Shown: piece after piece, positions 45,093-52,253 of the stretch
Numbering within the stretch: position 1 is the stretch's first letter
Layout: every line of letters begins with the position of its first letter
Assembly: GCA_037140375.1 (NCBI GenBank)
Contig: JBAXER010000001.1
Coordinates: 1 to 64,000, forward strand
Source: WLMZ01 sp037140375
Lineage (GTDB): Bacteria > Actinomycetota > Acidimicrobiia > Acidimicrobiales > Ilumatobacteraceae
DNA: 64,000 nucleotides
Direction of reading: 5' to 3'
The notes under the pieces: model-generated
What the model was told of the DNA's origin: nothing
Databases searched by the model: none
The model's input: the letters and a program-made list of their open reading frames with translations, nothing else
Program-made: the position numbers and the translations under genes

Positions 45093-45715
45093 TATGCAGC
45101 TGCCTTTCTGATGGTGAGAGCCCAATCGGTGAGCGGCGCAAGGCCAGTGCGCCCAACGTGACGGTGCTCGAAGGCCAGGCCCAAGCGCTGCGCTGCTTGC
45201 TCAGCCGCTGCGAGGGTTTGGCTGTCGTGGGTCTGCGAAAGAAACACCAACCGTGTGTAGTGAGCGAAGTAACTCTCGAGGAGTTGTGGAGCACGATCGA
45301 GTCCGAGTCCGCTCCAGACCAACGCATCGAAATGCTTGGCGAGAAAGTCGGTGAGGTAAAACGTGCCGAGCTCTGCTTCGTGTAACCCGGCGAACAGCGC
45401 AGAGCCAGCAAAGAACTCGTAGCAATGCGCCCCGGGAAGACGCGAGATACTCGGGTACTCGGCCAGAAACAGATCGAGTAACCCACCGGTGCCGCAGTCG
45501 GCATAGGCAACAAACACGGCACGGTCGAGAGCAACGGCCTGCTCGACCAACGGACGAAGTTCGCCCACGATCTTGTGCGGAGCGTTATGCAAGTTGGCGG
45601 GCAAGTAGTGCACGTCGATGAGCGAATCAAGACCATCGGTCGACAACACGGCGCGCAGATCGGCCGTAAGCGCGGCGCAAGCAATGATCAGCGGTCGCTG
45701 CACCTCGAGCACCAT
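45092..45715 (-). CDS. DUF1638 family protein
   Basis: 207 residues. LIIACAALTADLRAVL, VHYLPANLHNAPHKIV, VFVAYADCGTGGLLDLFL, HCYEFFAGSALFAGL and TFYLTDFLAKHFD carry the conserved Cys and His positions of DUF1638. The family is uncharacterised but recurs with MttB homologs and corrinoid proteins. Conserved C14, C74 and H123-C124-Y125-E126 could bind a metal or corrinoid. It is co-transcribed with the corrinoid protein gene, 20 bases downstream of it. Confidence 0.82.
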   Translation of the reverse strand: MVLEVQRPLIIACAALTADLRAVLSTDGLDSLIDVHYLPANLHNAPHKIVGELRPLVEQAVALDRAVFVAYADCGTGGLLDLFLAEYPSISRLPGAHCYEFFAGSALFAGLHEAELGTFYLTDFLAKHFDALVWSGLGLDRAPQLLESYFAHYTRLVFLSQTHDSQTLAAAEQAAQRLGLAFEHRHVGRTGLAPLTDWALTIRKAAA

Positions 45716-45735
45716 GGACGAACGATCTCTGCGAA

Positions 45736-46431
45736 CTACGCGCGCGCTGCGGCGCGGCGTGCGAGTACGAACGACTTGGCTGTCTCGGCCGCAACGGCGG
45801 CATCGCGACAGTAGGCATCGGCACCGATAGCGGTGGCGAACTCTTCGTTCAGCGGAGCACCGCCAACGAGCACGATCTGGTCGTCGCGACGACCCTTTTC
45901 TTTGAGCGTGTCGATGACAACCTTCATGTACGGCATGGTGGTAGTCAGCAAGGCGGACATACCCAAAATGTCGGGCTTGTGTTCGTCGAGTGCAGCCAAG
46001 AACGCATCGGCATCAGTGTTGATGCCAAGGTCGATCACTTCGAAGCCGGCACCCTCGAGCATCATCGCCACGAGGTTCTTGCCGATGTCGTGAATGTCGC
46101 CCTTCACGGTGCCGATGACAACTTTGCCCACAGACTCGGCGCCGGTCTCGGCGAGCAGCGGGCGCAAGATCTCCATGCCGCCCTTCATTGCGTTGGCAGC
46201 AAGCAATACCTCGGGGACGAACAAGATGCCATCGCGGAAGTCGACGCCAACAATGCGCATGCCTTCGACGAGTGCGTCGTTGAGTACTCGGTCGGGGGTC
46301 CAGCCACGAGTCAACAAAATGTTGGTGCCTTCGCGGATCTCTGGGCCAAGGCCGTCATAGAGGTCGTCGTGCATCTGAGCAGTGAGATCGTCGTCGCTCA
46401 GGTTCTCAAGAACGATGTCGTCGTCAGCCAT
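45736..46431 (-). CDS. Corrinoid (B12-binding) methyl carrier protein, MtgC/MttC-like
   Basis: 231 residues. A helical cap domain (about 20-95, GMRIVGVDFRDGILFVPEVLLAANAM) and a Rossmann B12-binding domain with D112-x-H114-x-x-G117 (GDIHDIGKN), where H114 is the lower cobalt ligand, then MSALLTTTMPYMK and LVGGAPLNEEFATAIGADAY. It carries the methyl group between the MttB-like and MtgA-like enzymes. It is the first gene of the minus-strand operon and its promoter holds a palindromic operator. Confidence 0.95.
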   Translation of the reverse strand: MADDDIVLENLSDDDLTAQMHDDLYDGLGPEIREGTNILLTRGWTPDRVLNDALVEGMRIVGVDFRDGILFVPEVLLAANAMKGGMEILRPLLAETGAESVGKVVIGTVKGDIHDIGKNLVAMMLEGAGFEVIDLGINTDADAFLAALDEHKPDILGMSALLTTTMPYMKVVIDTLKEKGRRDDQIVLVGGAPLNEEFATAIGADAYCRDAAVAAETAKSFVLARRAAARA

Positions 46432-46457
46432 GTTGGGTCTCCCTTACGAGTGCCTCG

Positions 46458-46508
46458 CAATCCACGATACGGGAAGTTACTATATCGTGGATTGACGCGG
46501 TGGGTCAA
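46458..46508 (-). promoter_or_regulatory. Promoter and 12-base palindromic operator of the corrinoid methyltransferase operon
   Basis: Perfect arms CAATCCACGATA (46458-46469) and TATCGTGGATTG (46483-46494) with a 13-base spacer. On the minus strand TTGACC (46503-46508) and TATAGT (46479-46484), 18 bases apart, form a good housekeeping promoter whose -10 lies in the spacer and right arm, so a bound regulator would block it. An IclR gene lies 1.3 kb away and is the prime candidate. Confidence 0.65.
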
Positions 46509-46587
46509 TGAGCGGTGCTGCTGTACCGGTTATTCCCAGCCACGAAGCACGCCTCTGCACGCTATGACATGGGAAAGGTTTCGCCCG

Positions 46588-47757
46588 ATGGCTCGGACTC
46601 GATATGCGGTTGCAGGTCTGGCCTTGAGCATAGGCACTGTCCTCATGGGATCGGGGCTTCTCAGTTCGTTGATGGGCGTGAGATCAAAAACGGCGGGCAT
46701 CAGTGCGGGGGTGATGGGCGTTGCGATGGCCATGTTCTATGCAGGCTTCGTGGCGGGCATCCCTGCGATGACCAAAGTGCACGAGCACCTCTCGCGCCGC
46801 TCATTGTTCGTGCTCTGCACGCTGCTCATGGCTGCTGGGTCGCTCGGCTACGGCATGATGGTGGACCCAATCGCTTGGCTAGTACTTCGTTTCGTGACAG
46901 GTTTCTGCACCGCAGGCTGCTACCTCGTTGTCGAGACGTGGCTCAACGACATCGCCCACAACGAGATCCGCGGCAAGGTGATGGGCACCTACGTAGCGGT
47001 GGCCGCCGCCGGCATGGCCGCCGGTCAGCTTGTTCTCTCGGTGGTGAACCCATCGTCATGGGTTCCGTTCGGAATTGCCGGCGCAATCGGAGCCTTCGCC
47101 TTCGCTCCCCTGTTCACCGTGAAGGTCGGCGGCGAGCAGCGCCATCACCCAGCCGACACGGTGTCGTTGGCGCAGATGGCACGCCTGGTTCCCTCAGGCA
47201 TCGTGGGGTTCGTGCTCGTCGGCGTTACCCAAGGTTGTCTGCTGCAGATGGCCGCCGTCTACGCCGCTCGCGCCGACCTTTCGTCGAGCCAAGTGGCGCT
47301 GTTTGTGGGCGCAATCACCACCGGCGCAGTTGCGTTGCAATTCCCCATCGGAGCACTCGGCGACCGAATCTCGCGCCGTGGCGTGATGGTGGCCCTGTGC
47401 GTGATGACCTCGGCAGTGTGCGTGCTGATGGCCAATGTGTCGCCTCGTTCGGCCGTCTCGTTTGTGCTCGCATTCGCGCTCGGGGGCTTCAGCGCCCCGC
47501 TCTACGCCCTTGGCAACGCCTACACCAACGACTGGATTCCGCCTCACCAACGGCTCGCTGCGAGTCGGGCGTTGCTCAGCACCTACTCAATCGGTGCGGT
47601 CTTCGGCCCATTGCTTGCCGCGGCAGCCATGTCGATCTTCGGCACCGTTGGATTTCTGTGGGCGCTGCTCGCATCGCACGCCGCGCTCGCCGTCTTTATG
47701 AGCTACCGCGTTGTGGTGGCACCCGATCGGGCGTTTACGCCCCTAGCAGTAGGTTGA
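46588..47757 (+). CDS. MFS transporter next to the C1 island
   Basis: 389 residues from ATG 46588 (GGGAAAGG about 10 bases upstream). Twelve helices in the MFS pattern, with VHEHLSRRSLFVLCTLLM after helix 2 and IGALGDRISRRGVMVALCVM after helix 8. It is divergent from the corrinoid operon and shares its control region, and it lies 4 bases before the IclR gene. A role in uptake of the island's methylated substrate is inferred from position only. Confidence 0.85.
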   Translation: MARTRYAVAGLALSIGTVLMGSGLLSSLMGVRSKTAGISAGVMGVAMAMFYAGFVAGIPAMTKVHEHLSRRSLFVLCTLLMAAGSLGYGMMVDPIAWLVLRFVTGFCTAGCYLVVETWLNDIAHNEIRGKVMGTYVAVAAAGMAAGQLVLSVVNPSSWVPFGIAGAIGAFAFAPLFTVKVGGEQRHHPADTVSLAQMARLVPSGIVGFVLVGVTQGCLLQMAAVYAARADLSSSQVALFVGAITTGAVALQFPIGALGDRISRRGVMVALCVMTSAVCVLMANVSPRSAVSFVLAFALGGFSAPLYALGNAYTNDWIPPHQRLAASRALLSTYSIGAVFGPLLAAAAMSIFGTVGFLWALLASHAALAVFMSYRVVVAPDRAFTPLAVG

Positions 47758-47761
47758 CGAC

Positions 47762-48514
47762 ATGGCCAGCAGTACCTCAGGTATTCAATCGATCGAGCGC
47801 GCCTTTTCGGTGCTGCTCGCCGTCGCCACCGAGGCGGGCGGCATCACCGATGTAGCCCGCAGGGTGGGATTGCCCGTCAGCACAGTGGCTCGACTGCTGT
47901 CTACCCTTGAGCAGCTACAAGCTGTCGTGCGTCAAGACGACGGTGTGAGCTACCGCATCGGGCCAACGGTCAGCAGCCTCGCCGCAGGCAACGACACCAC
48001 GCTGATCGGTCGAGCTCGACCATTTCTCGCTGAGCTTGTTGAGCATGTCGGCGAAACTGCTGGCCTCTCGGTGCTCGACGGCAACGAGGTCTTGTACCTC
48101 GATCATGTCAGCGCAGAGAACGTAATCCAGATCCAAGACTGGACCGGCAAGCGGACTCCGTTCCATGTTGTCTCATCCGGACTCGTGTTGCTCGCTCACT
48201 CGAGCCCCAAAGCCATCGACAAACTGCTCGTTGGCTCGCTCGAGCAGTTCACCGAGCACACCACCGTGTCGGCCAAGAAGCTCCGCCAACGCCTCACCGC
48301 AATTCGCGACGCCGGTTGCGCGTGGACCATCGAAGAGTTCCAGATCGGGCTCACGTCGGTGGCCGCGCCGGTCTTTAATAGCAAGGGCCAGCCTGTGGCG
48401 GCCATTCACTGCCACGGCCCCAGCTATCGGTTTGCTACCGCCGCCAGCCGCAAAACGATCGAAACAGCGGTTATCGCTGCGGCTCGGCGCCTCAGCGCCA
48501 CAAAGCTTGACTAA
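47762..48514 (+). CDS. IclR-family transcriptional regulator
   Basis: 250 residues. The N-terminal winged helix (SIERAFSVLLAVATEAGGITDVARRVGLPVSTVARLLSTLE) is typical, and the C-terminal IclR effector domain has GLSVLDGNEVLYLDHVSAEN, GLVLLAHSS, WTIEEFQIGLTSVAAPVFN and GQPVAAIHCHGPSYR. These regulators sense small organic effectors. Its position between the transporter and C1 genes makes it the likely local regulator acting at the palindrome at 46458-46494. Confidence 0.93.
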   Translation: MASSTSGIQSIERAFSVLLAVATEAGGITDVARRVGLPVSTVARLLSTLEQLQAVVRQDDGVSYRIGPTVSSLAAGNDTTLIGRARPFLAELVEHVGETAGLSVLDGNEVLYLDHVSAENVIQIQDWTGKRTPFHVVSSGLVLLAHSSPKAIDKLLVGSLEQFTEHTTVSAKKLRQRLTAIRDAGCAWTIEEFQIGLTSVAAPVFNSKGQPVAAIHCHGPSYRFATAASRKTIETAVIAAARRLSATKLD

Positions 48515-48543
48515 TTCCAGCAAAAACTCTTCAGCAGCGGCTC

Positions 48544-48572
48544 TTCCACGATGCGGATTGATGTTGTATGGT
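48544..48572 (+). promoter_or_regulatory. Possible second, diverged IclR site and promoter upstream of the MetF-like gene
   Basis: TTCCACGATGCGGATTG (48544-48560) shares TCCACGAT and a GNGGATTG half with the operator arms at 46458-46494 but with the halves adjacent rather than spaced by 13. A weak promoter reading is TTCCAC-17-TATGGT (48567-48572). It lies about 60-85 bases before the MetF-like start. Confidence 0.35.
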
Positions 48573-48630
48573 GGTAACCAGCACAACCGTCCAATGAATT
48601 ACTCCGCGAGCACCGGGAGCCGTAGCGACC

Positions 48631-49530
48631 ATGTCTATCTTTCGAGCACGTCAGCGGTCCGGCACCGTCGATGAACAACCCATCGCCCAAGGAATCCTTG
48701 ACCGCGTGGCCCAGGCGCACCTTGAGCTGATTCCCACGCCAAAGGCGCACCTGCAGTTTCCTGAGTTGCCCGAGGCGTCCACTGTGTCGGTCACCTGTTC
48801 TCCGGCCAAAGACATTCAGGCCACGCTCGACATGGCGGCTCAACTGCAAGACCTTGGCCACACGGTGATTCCTCACCTCGCTGCACGAATGGTCGAAGGC
48901 CCCGAGCAGGTGGCGGCTATCGCTCAATGGCTCAACGCCCACGACGTGCGCGATGTGTTCGTCATCGGTGGCGATGCCCCCGATCCACACGGTCCCTACC
49001 TCGACGCTGGCGCGCTAATCGAAGCGCTGCTCAACTCAAATGCAAATCTGGCCAATGTCGGCTTCGGTGGCTACCCAGAAGGCCACGCCACCATCCCGCT
49101 CAACAAGCTCGCCGATGCCGTGGCAAGCAAGCAGCAATTGCTCGACACAGCCGGAGTTGGTGGCTGGGTTTCGACCCAAATGTGCTTCGACACCAAGGCC
49201 GTGTCCAAGTGGATTCAGCACAGCCGCTCACAAGGTCTTCACCTCCCGATTCACCTCGGCATCCCCGGTGTCATCGACACCACCAAGCTGCTCACGATGG
49301 GCGCCAAGCTCGGTATCGGAGCGTCGCTGCGCTACCTGCGTAAGAATCGCGCCGTCGTCAGCAAGCTGGCAGCCCCCGGAGGGTACGACCCGATGGAGAT
49401 GCTCAGTCCATTGGCGCGCGAGTTCGAGTCCCTCGACATTTCAGCGCTTCACGTCTTCACGTTCAACCAAGTGGCCAACACCGCGGCATGGCGCCAAGCG
49501 GTAATCGGCGTCGCGGCGCACGCTCACTAA
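48631..49530 (+). CDS. MetF-like methylenetetrahydrofolate reductase family protein
   Basis: 299 residues. STVSVTCSPAKDIQATLDMAAQLQDLGHTVIPHLAARMV, VRDVFVIGGDAPDPHGPY and VGFGGYPEGHATIP follow the MetF barrel order; LGIPGVIDTTKLLTM and ALHVFTFNQVANTAAW complete it. In this context it likely oxidises methyl-THF to methylene-THF, opposite to biosynthetic MetF. It starts the plus-strand C1 oxidation genes (MetF-like, fhs, folD, FDH). It is a diverged form, so FAD/NAD use is not certain. Confidence 0.82.
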   Translation: MSIFRARQRSGTVDEQPIAQGILDRVAQAHLELIPTPKAHLQFPELPEASTVSVTCSPAKDIQATLDMAAQLQDLGHTVIPHLAARMVEGPEQVAAIAQWLNAHDVRDVFVIGGDAPDPHGPYLDAGALIEALLNSNANLANVGFGGYPEGHATIPLNKLADAVASKQQLLDTAGVGGWVSTQMCFDTKAVSKWIQHSRSQGLHLPIHLGIPGVIDTTKLLTMGAKLGIGASLRYLRKNRAVVSKLAAPGGYDPMEMLSPLAREFESLDISALHVFTFNQVANTAAWRQAVIGVAAHAH

Positions 49531-49585
49531 CGAACAGCAATCTTTTCAACGTCCACTCTTGGCACCTACGAAGGAACAAAACATC

Positions 49586-51283
49586 ATGGGGTTTCCATCA
49601 GATCTTGAAATCGCCCAAGCTGCTCCGTTGCAGCCGCTGCTCGACATCGCTGCCCAGATGGGCATCGGGCCTCACCTGATCGAGCCCTACGGCGACAGCT
49701 TGGCCAAGATCAAATTGTCGGCAGTGCAAGAGCTGGCCGATCGCCCCAAAGCCAAGTACGTGGTGGTTTCGGCCATCACCCCAACGCCACTCGGCGAAGG
49801 CAAGACCACCACAACCGTGGGGCTCGGTCAGGCCTTCAAGCACATCGGCAAGAAGAGCGTCATTGCTATTCGCCAGCCTTCGATGGGACCAACGTTCGGC
49901 ATCAAGGGTGGCGCAGCGGGCGGCGGCTACAGCCAGGTCATCCCGATGGAACTGCTCAACTTGCACCTCACCGGAGACTTCCACGCCGTGACCTCGGCGC
50001 ACAACATGCTCTCAGCCGTGCTCGATAACCACCTGCACCAGGGCAACGAACTCGACCTCGACCTGAACAACATCACATGGCGCCGAGTGCTCGACATCAA
50101 TGAGCGGGCGTTGCGAAACATCGTCATCGGCCTCGGCTCGTCCGAAGATGGCGTCACCCGCCAGACCGGATTCGACATCACTGCCGCCTCCGAAGTGATG
50201 GCCATCTTTGCTCTGTGCACGTCGCTCAAAGACATGCGCGAGCGCCTCGGTCGTATTGTTGTTGGCTACACCCCATCAGGCGAGCCTGTAACTGCCGAAG
50301 CCCTGCAGGGCGCGGGCGCCATGGCGGCCATCATGCGCGATGCGCTCAAGCCCAACTTGATGCAGACGCTCGAAGGCACACCCGTGCTCGTGCACGCTGG
50401 CCCATTCGGCAACATTGCTCACGGCAACAGCAGCATCATTGCCGACCAGATCGGCATTCGCGGTGGCGATTACCTCATCACCGAAGCTGGCTTCGGTGCC
50501 GACATGGGCGCTGAGCGCTTCTTCAACATCAAGTGCCGTGCCTCCGGCTTGGCTCCCGATGCTGCGGTCGTTGTGGCCACAGTGCGCGCCCTCAAGGCGC
50601 ACTCGGGCAATCACAAGATCGTTGCTGGCAAGGCACTGCCCGAGAACTTGCTCAAAGAGAACCCCGACGAAGTGCACATCGGCGGAGCCAACCTGCGCAA
50701 GCAGCTTGAGAACATCCGTATTCATGGTGTGACCCCAGTGGTGGCTATCAACGCCTTCCCTGGCGACTTCGATTCTGAGCATCGCGCCATCATCGAAATT
50801 GCCGAGTCGATGGGCGCTCGCGTGGCCATCTGCACGCACTTCGCCAACGGCGGACGCGGTGCTACCGAATTAGCCGAAGCCGTGGCCGAGGCCGCCGACG
50901 AGCCATCGAACTTCCAGGTGCTCTACCCATCAGAGGCCAGCCTCAAGACCAAGATCGAAACCGTCGCCACCAAGATCTACGGCGCCGCTGGCGTCTCGTA
51001 TTCACCAACCGCGAACAAGCAACTGGCCAACTACGAGCGCAATGGTTTCGGCCATCTGCCTGTGTGCATCGCCAAGACCCACCTGTCGATCTCATCCGAT
51101 GCATCGCTCAAGGGTGCACCTACCGGCTGGACCCTGCCTGTGCGCGAAGTGCGCGCGTCGGTTGGCGCCGGGTTCGTCTACCCAATCTGTGGCGATATGC
51201 GCACGATGCCGGGCCTCGGCGGCGACCCCGCAGCGCATCACATCGATATCGATGAAAACGGCGTCATCAGCAACCTTTCGTAA
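49586..51283 (+). CDS. fhs: Formate-tetrahydrofolate ligase
   Basis: 565 residues. ATP loop TPLGEGKTT (67-75), RQPSMGPTFGIKGGAAGGGYSQVIPMELLNLHLTGDFHAV, DNHLHQGNELDLD, GFDITAASEVMAI, VHAGPFGNIAHGNSSIIAD, TEAGFGADMGAERF and CIAKTHLSISSD are all diagnostic. The reaction is reversible: run towards formate it makes ATP. With FolD and FDH adjacent, it most likely ends the oxidative C1 route here. Confidence 0.97.
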   Translation: MGFPSDLEIAQAAPLQPLLDIAAQMGIGPHLIEPYGDSLAKIKLSAVQELADRPKAKYVVVSAITPTPLGEGKTTTTVGLGQAFKHIGKKSVIAIRQPSMGPTFGIKGGAAGGGYSQVIPMELLNLHLTGDFHAVTSAHNMLSAVLDNHLHQGNELDLDLNNITWRRVLDINERALRNIVIGLGSSEDGVTRQTGFDITAASEVMAIFALCTSLKDMRERLGRIVVGYTPSGEPVTAEALQGAGAMAAIMRDALKPNLMQTLEGTPVLVHAGPFGNIAHGNSSIIADQIGIRGGDYLITEAGFGADMGAERFFNIKCRASGLAPDAAVVVATVRALKAHSGNHKIVAGKALPENLLKENPDEVHIGGANLRKQLENIRIHGVTPVVAINAFPGDFDSEHRAIIEIAESMGARVAICTHFANGGRGATELAEAVAEAADEPSNFQVLYPSEASLKTKIETVATKIYGAAGVSYSPTANKQLANYERNGFGHLPVCIAKTHLSISSDASLKGAPTGWTLPVREVRASVGAGFVYPICGDMRTMPGLGGDPAAHHIDIDENGVISNLS

Positions 51284-51335
51284 GTCGTAAGATCACACGC
51301 AGTCAAATACCACCGTTACCAGTTTGAGAGTTTCC

Positions 51336-52250
51336 ATGACTACAGAGATCGAGCGCACTCCAGGCGGAGCCATCATCATGAACGGCGCCGCCCTTCGCGA
51401 CGACACGGTGCTGCGCCTGCGCGCCGAGATCGAAGCTATGGGTCTCAGCTACCCAACGGTATGCCTCGCCACCGTGCTCGTGGGCGACGACAAGCCCAGC
51501 CAGATCTACGTGCGCACGAAGCACAAGAAGGCCGCCGAGGCCGGCATGACTTCGACACATGTCGGACTCGCTATCGATGCCACTCAGGCCGAAGTCGAAG
51601 ACACGGTACGCACGCTCGCCGCCGATCCATCCGTTCATGGAATCTTGGTCCAGTTGCCGTTGCCAGCACACCTCGACACCGAAGCGGTGCTCGATCTTGT
51701 GCCAGCCGAGAAAGATGTCGATGGCCTCACCGAGAAAAGCATGGGGCGCCTGATGCGCGGTCGTCCCGGCCATGTGCCATGCACGCCCAAGGGCGTGATG
51801 CGCTTGCTCGAGCGCTACGAAATCCCAACGGTCGGCAAGAAGGCTGTCGTCATCGGACGCTCGTCGCTCGTTGGTCTGCCACTCGCGGTGCTGTTCGCCC
51901 GTAAGGGCGTTGACTCCACCGTTACCTTGGCCCACTCACGCACAACCGATCTCGTCGAGGTCTGCCGCGACGCCGACATCATCGTCGGCGCTGCAGGCAT
52001 GGCCCGCCTCATCACGGCCGCACATGTGAAGCCCGGTGCCACCGTCATCGATGTCGGCGTGTCACGCACCGAGTCGGGCATTGTGGGCGACGTCGACTTC
52101 GACAGCGTTCAAGCCGTTGCTGGGGCCATCACTCCAATGCCTGGCGGCACCGGTCCGATGACCATCGCCTGTCTGCTCGAAAACACTCTTGAAGCTGCGC
52201 GCATGCTCGGCGCAGTTCCACCCGCCTCACCGACAAACAAAGGGAGGTGA
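51336..52250 (+). CDS. folD: Bifunctional methylene-THF dehydrogenase/methenyl-THF cyclohydrolase
   Basis: 304 residues. YVRTKHKKAAEAGM (catalytic Lys), GILVQLPLPAHLD, PAEKDVDGLTEKSMGRL, PCTPKGVMRLLERY, NAD(P) loop VIGRSSLVGLPLAVLF, and VIDVGVSR with VAGAITPMPGGTGPMT. It converts methylene-THF to formyl-THF. The stop overlaps the FDH ribosome-binding site (GGGAGGTG, 52242-52249). Confidence 0.97.
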   Translation: MTTEIERTPGGAIIMNGAALRDDTVLRLRAEIEAMGLSYPTVCLATVLVGDDKPSQIYVRTKHKKAAEAGMTSTHVGLAIDATQAEVEDTVRTLAADPSVHGILVQLPLPAHLDTEAVLDLVPAEKDVDGLTEKSMGRLMRGRPGHVPCTPKGVMRLLERYEIPTVGKKAVVIGRSSLVGLPLAVLFARKGVDSTVTLAHSRTTDLVEVCRDADIIVGAAGMARLITAAHVKPGATVIDVGVSRTESGIVGDVDFDSVQAVAGAITPMPGGTGPMTIACLLENTLEAARMLGAVPPASPTNKGR

Positions 52251-52253
52251 CTC

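Noticed and set aside
48515..48630. THF, SAM or cobalamin riboswitch upstream of the MetF-like gene
   Set aside because: The leader is too short and shows no B12-box or other conserved core; only the half-site motif was seen.
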